A DNA stretch of 64,000 nucleotides from Ornithinimicrobium sufpigmenti. GTDB lineage: Bacteria > Actinomycetota > Actinomycetes > Actinomycetales > Dermatophilaceae. The number at the start of each line of letters is the position of its first letter. Position 1 is the stretch's first letter. A program made the translations under genes and the position numbers. Below are positions 9,609 to 18,132 of this stretch, one piece after another. Below the pieces are notes generated by a model. That model was given only the letters and a program-made list of their open reading frames with translations. It did not search any database and was not told where the DNA came from. The stretch is taken from positions 1,116,001 to 1,180,000 of the forward strand of contig NZ_CP036403.1 in NCBI RefSeq assembly GCF_004322775.1. The letters are read 5' to 3'.

Positions 9609-11492
9609 ATGAGCCTCGCCCCAGTGGATGAAGACCGGCTGGCCCCTGGCGTCCTGGTCGACGACCCGTCGTCGGACCGGCAGTCGCTCCGGGACGACGT
9701 GGTCCTCTGCTCCTTCTACACCGACGACGAGTACTACCGGGGACACGCCCGCGACCTCGCCCGTCAGCTGGACCGGCTCGGTCTGGCGCACGAGATGGAG
9801 CAGCTGCACAAGCCGGAGGGCGCCGACTGGGCCGACATGACACGGCGCAAGATCGGCTTCCTGGCCGAGGTCTGCGAGCGCAACCCGGACAAGAAGGTCT
9901 TCTGGATCGACGTCGACTGCTCGCTGCTCTCCCTGCCGGACTACGTCGCGGACTTCACCGCCGACATCGTCGGTTTCCAGCGCGGTTTCAGCACACCGCT
10001 GCGGATCGGGTATGCCCACCGCACCAGGTTCTGGGAGCCCTGCTTCTTCGGCATCAACGCCACCCCCGCGGGTCGACGGTTCATCCAGGACGCCTATGCG
10101 GCCGAGCAGGAGATGACGATCAAGGCCACGGACGACTACTTCTTCGAGGAGTCCTGGCGGGCCAACGCGACCCGGATGACCTTCCAGGTGCTGCCCAGCG
10201 CGGCACGCCTGGACAAGGCTGACGTCGACTCCGGCGTGGTGCCCTTCTTCGCCTTCGGCGACAGCGGCAACGTGCAGGACTTCAAGGACAAGGTGGTCCA
10301 GCACAAGGGCGTGGGCGGGGCAGCCGCCGGCAACCAGGCCGTCACCGGCCGGCTCCCGCTGCGACGGGTGCTCAAGACCGCCAAGCGGGTGGAGCGCACC
10401 CTGCCCCGAGGGATCAGCGGGCCCCTGCGCCGGGTCGCCGACCAGGTCGGGCTGACCCACCTGCTCACCAGCGGCGGTGCGGTCGGCCAGGCCGGCAGCG
10501 CCAACGCGCACCGGGCCCGGCTGACCCGGCACCTCATCGCCTCCTCCCAGCGCGGGGACCTCGGGGCGATGACGCAGACGTACGAGCGACTCCAGGCGGG
10601 CGGTCTGCTGACCCCGGGGGAGAAGGCGGCCAAGGGCGCGGCAGATGCCTTCTCGCACTACGTCACGCTCAGCCCCGGGCAGGAACCGCTACCCCTGGCC
10701 TGGTGGTCCCGTCCGTTCCCCGGCAACTTCGGCGACTGGCTCAGCCCGCTGGTGGTGCACGGGGTCACCGGCCGCGCGGTGCGGTATGTGCCGCCGACCG
10801 CGCCCTCCCACTCGGCCCACCTGGTGGGGGTGGGGTCGATCGGTCGGTTCATCAAGCCCAGCTCCGTGGTGGTCGGCACGGGCGTGAGCAGCGAGGAGCT
10901 GGAGCTCGAGGCCAAGGCCCGGTACCTGTCCGTCCGCGGCCCGGTGACGGCCGCGCTGCTGCGCGCCAGCGGTGGCCCGGACGTGCAGTCCTTCGGTGAC
11001 CCCGGTGCGCTGCTGCGCCGGATCGTGCCGGTCGAGCACGTCGCCGGGCAGACCAACGGGCGCACCCTGCTGGTCCGCCACTTCAAGCACGCCAACGTGC
11101 CCCTGGTGCTGCCTGAGGGCATGGACGAGCTCAGCGTGCGCATGTCGCACCCGACCGCCATCGAGGAGTTCCTCGGTGAGCTGGTCCGCTACGACGCGGT
11201 CGTGACCAGCGCGATGCACGTGATGATCGCCTGCCACAGCTACGGCATACCGTGCGCGCTGATCGGCTTCACCGGGCTGGAGGGCGCGGTCCACGGCACC
11301 GGGATCAAGTACGGCGACTACGCCCGCGGGGTGGGCCTGGAGCGCACGCACGAGCCCACGATCGTCGGCTTCGACCTGCGGCGAGCGCCGCTCACGGATC
11401 TGCTGGTCCAGGAACGGGTCAGCGAGGCCAAGCTCGACGAGATCGAGGATGCCGTGCGGGCCGGCGTCGACCTGGTCCTCGAGGACGGCTGA
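9609..11492 (+). CDS. Two-domain protein: glycosyltransferase-like plus polysaccharide pyruvyl transferase
   Basis: A 627-residue cytosolic protein with two recognisable halves. Residues about 30-230 resemble a nucleotide-sugar glycosyltransferase fold, with a D-x-D-type metal motif in FWIDVDCSLLSLPDY near residue 100 and FFGINATPAGRRF further on. After a basic linker (about 240-350), residues about 355-605 match the polysaccharide pyruvyl transferase family: NFGDWLSPLVV, GVGSIG, RGPVTAALL, FGDPGALL, and VVTSAMHVMIACHSYGIPC. Such enzymes add ketal pyruvate from PEP to surface glycans. It is followed after 8 bases by a membrane protein and then a family-2 glycosyltransferase, so the three probably act together on a cell-surface polymer. 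The acceptor is unknown. Confidence 0.75.
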   Translation: MSLAPVDEDRLAPGVLVDDPSSDRQSLRDDVVLCSFYTDDEYYRGHARDLARQLDRLGLAHEMEQLHKPEGADWADMTRRKIGFLAEVCERNPDKKVFWIDVDCSLLSLPDYVADFTADIVGFQRGFSTPLRIGYAHRTRFWEPCFFGINATPAGRRFIQDAYAAEQEMTIKATDDYFFEESWRANATRMTFQVLPSAARLDKADVDSGVVPFFAFGDSGNVQDFKDKVVQHKGVGGAAAGNQAVTGRLPLRRVLKTAKRVERTLPRGISGPLRRVADQVGLTHLLTSGGAVGQAGSANAHRARLTRHLIASSQRGDLGAMTQTYERLQAGGLLTPGEKAAKGAADAFSHYVTLSPGQEPLPLAWWSRPFPGNFGDWLSPLVVHGVTGRAVRYVPPTAPSHSAHLVGVGSIGRFIKPSSVVVGTGVSSEELELEAKARYLSVRGPVTAALLRASGGPDVQSFGDPGALLRRIVPVEHVAGQTNGRTLLVRHFKHANVPLVLPEGMDELSVRMSHPTAIEEFLGELVRYDAVVTSAMHVMIACHSYGIPCALIGFTGLEGAVHGTGIKYGDYARGVGLERTHEPTIVGFDLRRAPLTDLLVQERVSEAKLDEIEDAVRAGVDLVLEDG

Positions 11493-11500
11493 GGCCCACG

Positions 11501-12283
11501 GTGTTGGGGCACCTGCTGCGCGCCCTGCGCCGGCTCTTCCCCTCCAGCGCAGGACGCGTGGAGGTGTCACTGCTGGTGCTGGTGATGGCCGCGGTGCCGG
11601 TGGTGGAGCTGCTGGTCATCCGACTCTTCTCCGAGCTGGTCATCGACGGGCCGCAGCGGTGGCGCGGCGAGGACTCGCTGCTGATGTGGCAGATCGCGGG
11701 GTTCTTCCTGGCCATGGCCGGGGCCCGCGGCATGCACCACCTCGTGCGCATCGTGAGGGTCTCCCGGTTCCGGCGACGGTTCGAGGAGCTCGAGGCCCGC
11801 AGCCCCAGTCGGCAGAGCTGGGACTGGGCGCTGGCGCTGGAACTGTCGACGGTGCTGGTGAGCATCGTGCAGACGGCGGTCTTCTGCGTCATCTTCTTCG
11901 CGCTCGACCCGCTGACGGCGGCGGTCAACGTGGTCGTCGTGCTCTCTGTCATGGCGGTGCTGTCCCGGTTGTATGCCCGCGAGCTCGGCCGCCAGCAAGC
12001 GTACGTGGCCTCCGGCAGCCGTCCGGGCTCGGCGCCCGTCAGCGATCGCGTCAGCGGCCGCATCCGGATCGCGGAGTTCGGGGCCGCGGCCGGGAGCCTC
12101 GGTATGGGCGTGGTGCTGCTCGTGGTGCTGTTCCGCACCCTGGAGGGCCAGCTCAGCAGCGCGGACGCGATCGTCTTCTTCCTCGGGTCGCGGCTGCTCT
12201 ATGGCCAGCTCGGCGCCTTCTCCGCCGGCATCATGCGCTTCTCGCGCGCCGCGGCCCGGACCGACCTGGTGGCGGCGGCATGA
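11501..12283 (+). CDS. Six-TM protein resembling an ABC exporter membrane domain without ATPase
   Basis: A 260-residue membrane protein starting at GTG 11501, 8 bases after the previous stop. It has about six hydrophobic segments: VSLLVLVMAAVPVVELLVI, the region around WQIAGFFLAMAGAR, two adjacent segments in ALELSTVLVSIVQTAVFCVIFFA and VNVVVVLSVMAVL, then AAAGSLGMGVVLLVVLF and AIVFFLGSRLLYGQL. Spacing and the last helix resemble the transmembrane domain of type-I ABC exporters, but there is no Walker A or signature motif in it or beside it. It may be an orphan exporter domain or a membrane partner for the polysaccharide genes on either side. Its stop overlaps the next start (ATGA). Confidence 0.6.
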   Translation: MLGHLLRALRRLFPSSAGRVEVSLLVLVMAAVPVVELLVIRLFSELVIDGPQRWRGEDSLLMWQIAGFFLAMAGARGMHHLVRIVRVSRFRRRFEELEARSPSRQSWDWALALELSTVLVSIVQTAVFCVIFFALDPLTAAVNVVVVLSVMAVLSRLYARELGRQQAYVASGSRPGSAPVSDRVSGRIRIAEFGAAAGSLGMGVVLLVVLFRTLEGQLSSADAIVFFLGSRLLYGQLGAFSAGIMRFSRAAARTDLVAAA

Positions 12284-13182
12284 GCGCGGCGGTGCTGAGC
12301 AGGTCGCTGACCGTCAGCTACGCCTGCCTGGCGGACCGCGCCGACGCCATCCGGGCCCCGCAGGACCGGGACGTCGAGGTGCTGGTCCTGCTGCAGGGCG
12401 ACCACTCCCGGGCCGTCGCCCCGCCCCGGTGGGACGCCCTGGTCTCGGTGCCGGGGCGCGGCGTGGCACGCAGCCGCAACGCCGCCATCCAGTTCGCCGG
12501 CCGGCGCTACCTGCTGTTCTGCGACGACGACGTGCAGGTCCGCCTCGACGGCGTGCTGGCCGGGGTGGAGCACCTCCAGCGGACCGGGGCCGCCCTCGCC
12601 CTGGGACGAGGCGTCACCCCGGACGGGCGCCTGCGCAAGACCTACCTGACGAACCGGCCGACCCGGCTGCGGCTGACGAACGCCGCCAAGGCCGCGACCT
12701 ACGAGATGCTCGTCGACGTCGAGCAGGTCCGGGCCGCGGGGCTGCGCTTCGACGAACGCTTCGGCGCGGGGGCCCGCTACTACCTCGGGGACGAGTACCT
12801 GTTCATCGCCGACCTGCTCCGGGCCGGTCTGACGGCGCACGCCGTGCCGTACATCTTCGGGGTACACCCCGAGCAGAGCTCGGGGACGCGGTGGGGCGGG
12901 GCGGATCTGCACGTGCGGGCGATCGTGCTCAACGAGGTCTTCGGCCGGCGCGCGGCGCCCGCCAGGGCCGCCTTCGCCGCCCGCCGACACCGACAGATGG
13001 GCGGGTGGCGGCCAGCCCTGCAGTTCGTCCTGGACCGGGCCGTGGCGGACGGACCACGTCCACGCCTCCTGGGGGCCGCAGCGGCGGCCGAGCCGCAGGT
13101 GGTCATGCTTCCCGACCGCAGTGTGGGCGTCGACGCCGAGCCCGCGAGCTCGTTGCTGTCCACCCACGTCGCGCATGGCTGA
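12280..13182 (+). CDS. Family-2-like glycosyltransferase
   Basis: A 300-residue protein translationally coupled to the gene before it (ATGA overlap at 12280-12283). It has the GT-A hallmarks: an N-terminal strand region VEVLVLLQGDHSR, the substrate loop GVARSRNAAIQFAGRRYLLFC followed directly by the acidic DDDVQV metal site near residue 87, and a later acidic pair in LGDEYLFIADLLRAG near 168. There is no membrane segment, so it probably acts on the cytosolic face with the neighbouring membrane protein. Donor and acceptor are unknown. It converges on the fhuF-like gene 11 bases away. Confidence 0.75.
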   Translation: MSAAVLSRSLTVSYACLADRADAIRAPQDRDVEVLVLLQGDHSRAVAPPRWDALVSVPGRGVARSRNAAIQFAGRRYLLFCDDDVQVRLDGVLAGVEHLQRTGAALALGRGVTPDGRLRKTYLTNRPTRLRLTNAAKAATYEMLVDVEQVRAAGLRFDERFGAGARYYLGDEYLFIADLLRAGLTAHAVPYIFGVHPEQSSGTRWGGADLHVRAIVLNEVFGRRAAPARAAFAARRHRQMGGWRPALQFVLDRAVADGPRPRLLGAAAAAEPQVVMLPDRSVGVDAEPASSLLSTHVAHG

Positions 13183-13193
13183 CCGGCGGGCTG

Positions 13194-13964
13194 TCAGTGG
13201 GCCGGTGTGACCAGCTCGGGGCGACGCTCAGCGATCACGCAGTCCGGGCACAGGCCGTGACGTGGCAGCCGGTAGAAGACGCAGCAGCCGGTGCGCAGGA
13301 ACGCCTCGTCCGCTCGCTCCAGCGGCCCGCCGACCCCGTCCGGCAGCGTCCCGGGGTCCCGCAGACCGCCACCCCGGGCCACCTCGGGCAGCCTGAGCAG
13401 GGCCCTGGCCAGCTCCCAGGCCCCTGGGCCGGCCGCGGGACGTAGACGGGCCAGCACCCGGGCGGCGCCGACCAGCGAGGAGGTGGCGTTGCTCAGCAGC
13501 ACCCGCTCCGGCGTCCGGCCGACCTGGGCGCAGGCACGGTTCAGCTCCGCCAGGCTGCCTCGCACGACCAGACGGTCGATCGCGGCGACGGCCTGGTCGA
13601 GCGAGCGGGCGGCATACCAGCGCTGCGGGTCGTCCAGCCCCAGCGGCACGCTGCCCCGGTGCACGAGGCTGGCCACGAGGTTGGCGGCGGAGACGTCGGG
13701 GACGTGCTCGTGCAGGACCGCGCTCGCCAGGGCGACCGACCACAGGCGGGAGGCCAGGCCGACCTGCGTGGCGGACACCGCCACCTTGGGGTCGACGTCC
13801 TCCACCGGCAGGCCGCTGCCGGTTGCCAGGGCCGCGCGGACGTCGGTGATCCGGGCCGCGAGCGCGGGCTCGGCCAGCACCTGCGACCACGGCACCGCGT
13901 CGGAGCCCGGCGGCGTGGGTGCGGCCAGCTGGTGGAAGCCGCCGAGCTCGTGCAGGGTCGCCAA
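13194..13964 (-). CDS. FhuF-like (2Fe-2S) ferric-siderophore reductase family protein
   Basis: A 256-residue protein ending in the FhuF iron-sulfur motif: CC at about 227-228, then C at 239 and 242 in GLCPDC, i.e. C-C-x10-C-x2-C. The rest is the poorly conserved FhuF-like helical domain. FhuF-type proteins reduce ferric siderophores to release iron. No siderophore uptake genes are adjacent. The first usual start codon in frame is TTG at 13964 and lacks a clear ribosome site, while the frame stays open further upstream through DPSWLATL and into a 22-bp repeat array, so the true N-terminus is uncertain. Confidence 0.7.
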   Translation of the reverse strand: MATLHELGGFHQLAAPTPPGSDAVPWSQVLAEPALAARITDVRAALATGSGLPVEDVDPKVAVSATQVGLASRLWSVALASAVLHEHVPDVSAANLVASLVHRGSVPLGLDDPQRWYAARSLDQAVAAIDRLVVRGSLAELNRACAQVGRTPERVLLSNATSSLVGAARVLARLRPAAGPGAWELARALLRLPEVARGGGLRDPGTLPDGVGGPLERADEAFLRTGCCVFYRLPRHGLCPDCVIAERRPELVTPAH

Positions 13965-14042
13965 CCACGAGGGATCGGGCTGGCTCAGGTCAGTGCTGAT
14001 GATCGAGTCCTGACGTGCGGCGTGCTCTCCTGAGCCCTTCGA

Positions 14043-14130
14043 CGTGTCCTGTCGGGCCTTCTGGCGTGTCCTGTCGGGCCTTCTCGCGTGTCCTGTCGGG
14101 CCCTTGCACGTGTTCTGTCGGCAAGGGCGG
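14043..14130. repeat. Four tandem copies of a 22-bp unit
   Basis: Units at 14043-14064, 14065-14086, 14087-14108 and 14109-14130 share CGTGTCCTGTCGGGCC at their left ends. The first two are nearly identical and the last two diverge at their right ends. The last two copies also carry GCCCTTGC (14100-14107) and GCAAGGGC (14121-14128), an 8-bp hairpin just past the ppdK stop codon. Confidence 0.85.
14100..14128 (-). terminator. Possible ppdK terminator hairpin
   Basis: An 8-bp perfect stem (14100-14107 with 14121-14128) with a 13-base loop, starting 4 bases past the ppdK stop codon on the minus strand. No T tract; it is embedded in the 22-bp repeat array. Confidence 0.5.
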
Positions 14131-14131
14131 G

Positions 14132-16798
14132 TCAGCCGTCGGCGCGCTTCTGGCCGCCCAGGACGGCGCGGGCCGCGGCGAAGCGGGCGATCGGCACCCG
14201 GAAGGGGGAGCAGGAGACGTAGTCGAGGCCGAGCTCCTCGAAGAGCGCGATCGAGGCAGGGTCGCCGCCGTGCTCGCCGCAGACACCGAGCTTGAGGCCG
14301 GGCTTGGCGGCCCGGCCCTTCTCCGCACCGATCTGGACCAGCCCCCCGACGCCGTCGCGGTCGATCGACTCGAACGGGTTGCTCGGGATGACCTCCTCGG
14401 CGACGTAGGCCGACAGGAAGCCACCCTCGGCGTCGTCGCGGGAGATGCCGATACCGGTCTGGGTGAGGTCGTTGGTGCCGAAGGAGAAGAAGTCGGCGTG
14501 CTCGGCGATCTGGTCGGCCACCACGCAGGCGCGGGGCAGCTCGATCATCGTGCCGACGCTGACCTCGAGCTCGGCACCGGCGGACTCCAGCTCCTCGGCC
14601 ACGGCCTCCTCCACCACCCGGCGCTGGCTCTGCAGCTCGGCGGCGTAGGCGACCAGTGGGATCATGATCTCCACGCCGGCCGTCTCCCCCTCCCGCTCGC
14701 GCACGGCCAGGGCCGCCCGCACGATGGCGCGGGCCTGCATGGCCGGGATCTCCGGATAGAGCATGGCCAGCCGGCAGCCGCGGGTGCCCAGCATCGGGTT
14801 CAGCTCGTGCAGGCGCTTGACCTGGCCGAGCAGGACCTTCGCACGGTCCAGCTCACCCGCGTCACCGCCGGTGAGCTCCAGGCGCTGGACGAGCAGCGAC
14901 TGGTCCACCAGCGAGGGCAGGAACTCGTGCAGCGGCGGGTCGAGCAGCCGGACGGTCACCGGCAGGCCCTTCATCGCCGTGAAGATCGCCTCGAAGTCCT
15001 CCTGCTGCATCGGCAGGATCTTCTCCAGGGCCTGGGCCCGCGCGTCCTCGTCGTCGGCCAGGATCATCTCCCGCACGGCCGGCAGCCGGTCGGCGGCCAT
15101 GAACATGTGCTCGGTGCGGCACAGCCCGATGCCGGCCGCGCCCAGCTCGCGGGCCTTCGCCGCGTCCTCGCCGGTGTCGGCGTTCGCGCGCACGCCCAGG
15201 CGCCGGACCTCGTCGGCCCAGCCCAGGATCGCCGCGAAGTCCTCGTTGATCTGCGGGGGCACCAGCTCCAGCGCCTCGCCGTAGACGTGCCCCGTGGAGC
15301 CGTCGAGGGTGATGACGTCACCCTCGTGGAAGACCCGGTCGCCGATGGAGAGCGTCCTCTCGGAGGTGTTGATCCGGATCGCGTTGGCCCCGGCCACGCA
15401 GGGCTTGCCCATCCCACGCGCGACGACGGCCGCGTGCGAGGTCATCCCCCCGTGCGCCGTCAGCACGCCCTGGGCCTGGATCACGCCGTGGATATCGTCG
15501 GGAGTCGTCTCGTAGCGGACCAGGACCACCGCCTCGCCGGCCTCACCGCGCCGGGCGGCGATGTCGGCGTCGAAGACGACCTCGCCGACGGCGGCGCCGG
15601 GGGAGGCGGGCAGGCCCTTGGTGACGGGCGTCCGGCCGTGCTCGGCGTCGATCGCGGGGTGCAGCAGCTGGTCGAGCTGACCCGGCTCCACCCGCTGCAG
15701 TGCCTCCTCGCGGGTGAGCACGCCCTCCTCGACCATGTCGCGGGCCACCTTGAGCGCCGCGGCGGCGGTGCGCTTGCCGTTGCGGGTCTGCAGCAGGTAG
15801 AGCGTGCCCTCCTCGACCGTGAACTCGATGTCCTGCATGTCCTTGTAGTGCGCCTCGAGGTCGCGCATCGTCTGCACGAGCTGCTCGTAGGCCTGCGGCA
15901 GCACCTGCTCCATCTCGGTGAGCGGGCGCGGGGTGCGGATGCCGGCGACCACGTCCTCACCCTGGGCGTTGACCAGGAACTCGCCGTAGAGCTCGTGCTC
16001 CCCGGTGGAGGGGTTGCGGGTGAAGCAGACACCGGTCGCGGAGGTCTCGCCGCGGTTGCCGAAGACCATCTGCATGACGTTCACCGCCGTCCCCAGGTCG
16101 TCGGGGATGTCGTTGGCCTTGCGGTAGACGCGGGCCCGGGGCGTGTCCCAGGAGCGGAAGACGGCGTCGATCGCGCGGCGCAACTGCTCGTGCGGGTCCG
16201 TGGGCAGCTCGCGGCCCAGCTCCCGGCGGGAGACGTCCTTGAAGGTCGCCACCAGCTCCTGCAGGTCCTCGGTGGACAGCTCGGTGTCCTGCTCGACCCC
16301 GCGCCGGGCCTTGAGCGAGGTCAGCTCGTCCTCGTAGAGGTGCGGCGGGACGCCCTCGACCACATCGCCATACATCTGGAGGAACCGGCGGTAGGAGTCC
16401 CAGGCGAAGCGCGGGTTCTCGGCCTGGGCCGCGAGCGCCTCGACCGTGTCGTCACTGATGCCCAGGTTGAGGATGGTGTCCATCATCCCCGGCATGGAGA
16501 AGACGGCGCCGGAGCGGACCGACAGAAGCAGCGGGTTCTGCCCGCCCAGGGTGCGCCCCGTGCGCTCCTCCAGGCGCTCCAGGGAGGTCTGGACGTCCTC
16601 CCAGAGGCCGTCCGGCCACTCACCGCCGGCGCGCATGGTGTCCACGCAGGCGGCGGTGCTGACCGTGAAGCCGTCCGGGACGGGGATGCCCAGGCGCTTC
16701 ATCTCGGCGAGGTTGGCACCCTTCCCGCCCAGGATCGTGCGCATGTCGGCACTGCCCTCGGACATGTCGTAGAGGTACTTGGCGGCTTCACCGGTCAT
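14132..16798 (-). CDS. ppdK: Pyruvate, phosphate dikinase
   Basis: An 888-residue enzyme, the normal length for PPDK, which interconverts pyruvate + ATP + Pi and PEP + AMP + PPi. The N-terminal ATP-grasp domain begins TGEAAKYLYDMSEGSADMR with GGKGANLAEM. The swivelling domain carries the phospho-histidine in GGMTSHAAVVARGMG near residue 455. The C-terminal TIM barrel binds PEP and contains GTRGCRLAM, FGTNDLTQ and the catalytic Cys region GVCGEHGGDP near 837. A GTG two codons upstream (16804) is possible, but AGGAG is better spaced from the ATG at 16798. Its regulator lies 86 bases upstream on the same strand. Confidence 0.95.
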   Translation of the reverse strand: MTGEAAKYLYDMSEGSADMRTILGGKGANLAEMKRLGIPVPDGFTVSTAACVDTMRAGGEWPDGLWEDVQTSLERLEERTGRTLGGQNPLLLSVRSGAVFSMPGMMDTILNLGISDDTVEALAAQAENPRFAWDSYRRFLQMYGDVVEGVPPHLYEDELTSLKARRGVEQDTELSTEDLQELVATFKDVSRRELGRELPTDPHEQLRRAIDAVFRSWDTPRARVYRKANDIPDDLGTAVNVMQMVFGNRGETSATGVCFTRNPSTGEHELYGEFLVNAQGEDVVAGIRTPRPLTEMEQVLPQAYEQLVQTMRDLEAHYKDMQDIEFTVEEGTLYLLQTRNGKRTAAAALKVARDMVEEGVLTREEALQRVEPGQLDQLLHPAIDAEHGRTPVTKGLPASPGAAVGEVVFDADIAARRGEAGEAVVLVRYETTPDDIHGVIQAQGVLTAHGGMTSHAAVVARGMGKPCVAGANAIRINTSERTLSIGDRVFHEGDVITLDGSTGHVYGEALELVPPQINEDFAAILGWADEVRRLGVRANADTGEDAAKARELGAAGIGLCRTEHMFMAADRLPAVREMILADDEDARAQALEKILPMQQEDFEAIFTAMKGLPVTVRLLDPPLHEFLPSLVDQSLLVQRLELTGGDAGELDRAKVLLGQVKRLHELNPMLGTRGCRLAMLYPEIPAMQARAIVRAALAVREREGETAGVEIMIPLVAYAAELQSQRRVVEEAVAEELESAGAELEVSVGTMIELPRACVVADQIAEHADFFSFGTNDLTQTGIGISRDDAEGGFLSAYVAEEVIPSNPFESIDRDGVGGLVQIGAEKGRAAKPGLKLGVCGEHGGDPASIALFEELGLDYVSCSPFRVPIARFAAARAVLGGQKRADG

Positions 16799-16883
16799 CG
16801 GCACATCGCTCCTCGCGAGGGGGTGCGGGGCACCAGCGCCCCGCCGGACAGGACCGACACTATCGCCACCGGGGCGGCCGTCC

Positions 16884-17723
16884 TCATCGACCCTGTGCGG
16901 CCTCCTTGCGCCGGTCGACCAGCTCGATCACCCGGCCGGCGGCCTCCTCCAGCGCGATGTCGGTGGTGTCGATGATCGGGCAGCCCAGGCTGCGCTGGAC
17001 GCCCCCGATCTCGTCGAGCTCGTCGAAGATCTTCACCAGATCGGTGTAGCCGTCCCGGTGCATCCCCGAGCTGCCCATCGCCCGCAGTCGCCGGCCACGG
17101 ATCTGCTGCAGACGCTCGGGGTCGATGCTGAGCCCGACGATCTTCCAGCGCTCGACCTCGTGCAGCTGGCCGGGCACCGGGATGCCTGGGACGAGCGGGA
17201 TGTTGGCCGTCTTGTAGCCCAGATAGCCCAGGTACATGGCCAGGGGAGTCTTCCCGGAACGGCTGACCCCGACGAGGACGATGTCGGCCTCCCGCAGGTG
17301 GTTCTGCAGGTTGCCGTCGTCGTTGGCGATGGCGAACTCCATCGCCTGGACCCGTTTGAAGTAGTCCTCGCTCACCCCGACGGGGCGGACGACCCGCTCG
17401 GGGGCCTCGCCGGTCGCCGACGTCAGGGCCGAGACGGCCGGCTCGAGCAGGTCGGCGTGCGGCAGGCCCCGCTCCGCGCACAGCTGGGCCACCAGGTGGC
17501 GCAGCCCCTCGTCGACGACCGTGGAGAACACCACCGTGCGCGCCCGGTCGGGGTGCATCCGCCCGAAGGCGTCGTGCAGCCCGTCCGCGGTCGACTGCCG
17601 TGGGTGCCGGATGATCCGCACGTCGTACCCGGCGTACTGGGCGGCCGCCGCACGGGCGACGCGGGCGGCCGTGTCGCCGGTCGAGTCGGCGATGATGTGG
17701 ACCTCGATCGGCGTGCGGGACAT
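16884..17723 (-). CDS. ppsR: PPDK regulatory protein (kinase/pyrophosphorylase, DUF299)
   Basis: A 279-residue member of the PEP synthase/PPDK regulatory family (PSRP, DUF299). These bifunctional proteins inactivate PPDK by ADP-dependent phosphorylation of a threonine beside the catalytic histidine and reactivate it by Pi-dependent removal, releasing PPi. The family P-loop GVSRSGKTPLAMYLG is at about residues 150-164, after the N-terminal VHIIADSTGDTAARVARA. The target threonine is present in the ppdK product (GGMTSHAA). Adjacent genes on one strand indicate that enzyme and regulator are made together. Confidence 0.93.
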   Translation of the reverse strand: MSRTPIEVHIIADSTGDTAARVARAAAAQYAGYDVRIIRHPRQSTADGLHDAFGRMHPDRARTVVFSTVVDEGLRHLVAQLCAERGLPHADLLEPAVSALTSATGEAPERVVRPVGVSEDYFKRVQAMEFAIANDDGNLQNHLREADIVLVGVSRSGKTPLAMYLGYLGYKTANIPLVPGIPVPGQLHEVERWKIVGLSIDPERLQQIRGRRLRAMGSSGMHRDGYTDLVKIFDELDEIGGVQRSLGCPIIDTTDIALEEAAGRVIELVDRRKEAAQGR

Positions 17724-17746
17724 GGACCGAGGGTATGGGGAGGGGC

Positions 17747-18049
17747 TCAGACCGGCTCGTTGCGGTCACCCGGAGGCGGCTCGGTGCCGATACCCTCCAC
17801 GTCGCCGGTCTCGCCGGACGGCGAGGGGTCCAGTCCCGATCCGGCGGTGGGGTCGACGACCGTCTCCGGGGTGATCGTCGCCGACTGGTCCGGGTCGGCC
17901 AGCTCCGCCTCGCGCTCGCGCTCGGCCTCGGCGCGCTGAGCGCTGGTCAGGTGCCCGTCCGCGGTGTTGTCGCCGTGGCCGAAGTCCTCCTCGACGACAA
18001 GCTCGTCCTCGTCACCATGGTCCTGCGGCGTGCTGGTCGGCTCACTCAT
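17747..18049 (-). CDS. Short acidic, probably disordered protein
   Basis: A 100-residue protein starting MSEPTSTPQDHGDEDEL at 18049, preferred over an upstream in-frame start because the upstream residues overlap the miaA promoter side. It is rich in Asp, Glu, Pro and Gly, with one helical stretch (TSAQRAEAERERE), and has no membrane segment or recognisable domain. It ends 23 bases before the start of the PPDK regulator on the same strand and may be co-transcribed with it. Function unknown. Confidence 0.55.
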   Translation of the reverse strand: MSEPTSTPQDHGDEDELVVEEDFGHGDNTADGHLTSAQRAEAEREREAELADPDQSATITPETVVDPTAGSGLDPSPSGETGDVEGIGTEPPPGDRNEPV

Positions 18050-18132
18050 ACGGCCACCCTGCCGCGACGACCGCGACCTGGCAACCGGTGTCGCAGGGCC
18101 CCGGTCCATCGGCCGATGACAGGATGCCAGTC

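Noticed and set aside
13228..13968. Alternative frame covering the fhuF-like gene, starting at GTG 13968
   Set aside because: It is Arg/Gly/Ala-rich without motifs, whereas the 13194-13964 frame ends in the C-C-x10-C-x2-C site.
14015..16975. A 986-residue plus-strand frame opposite ppdK
   Set aside because: Same artefact; ppdK on the minus strand has every expected motif.
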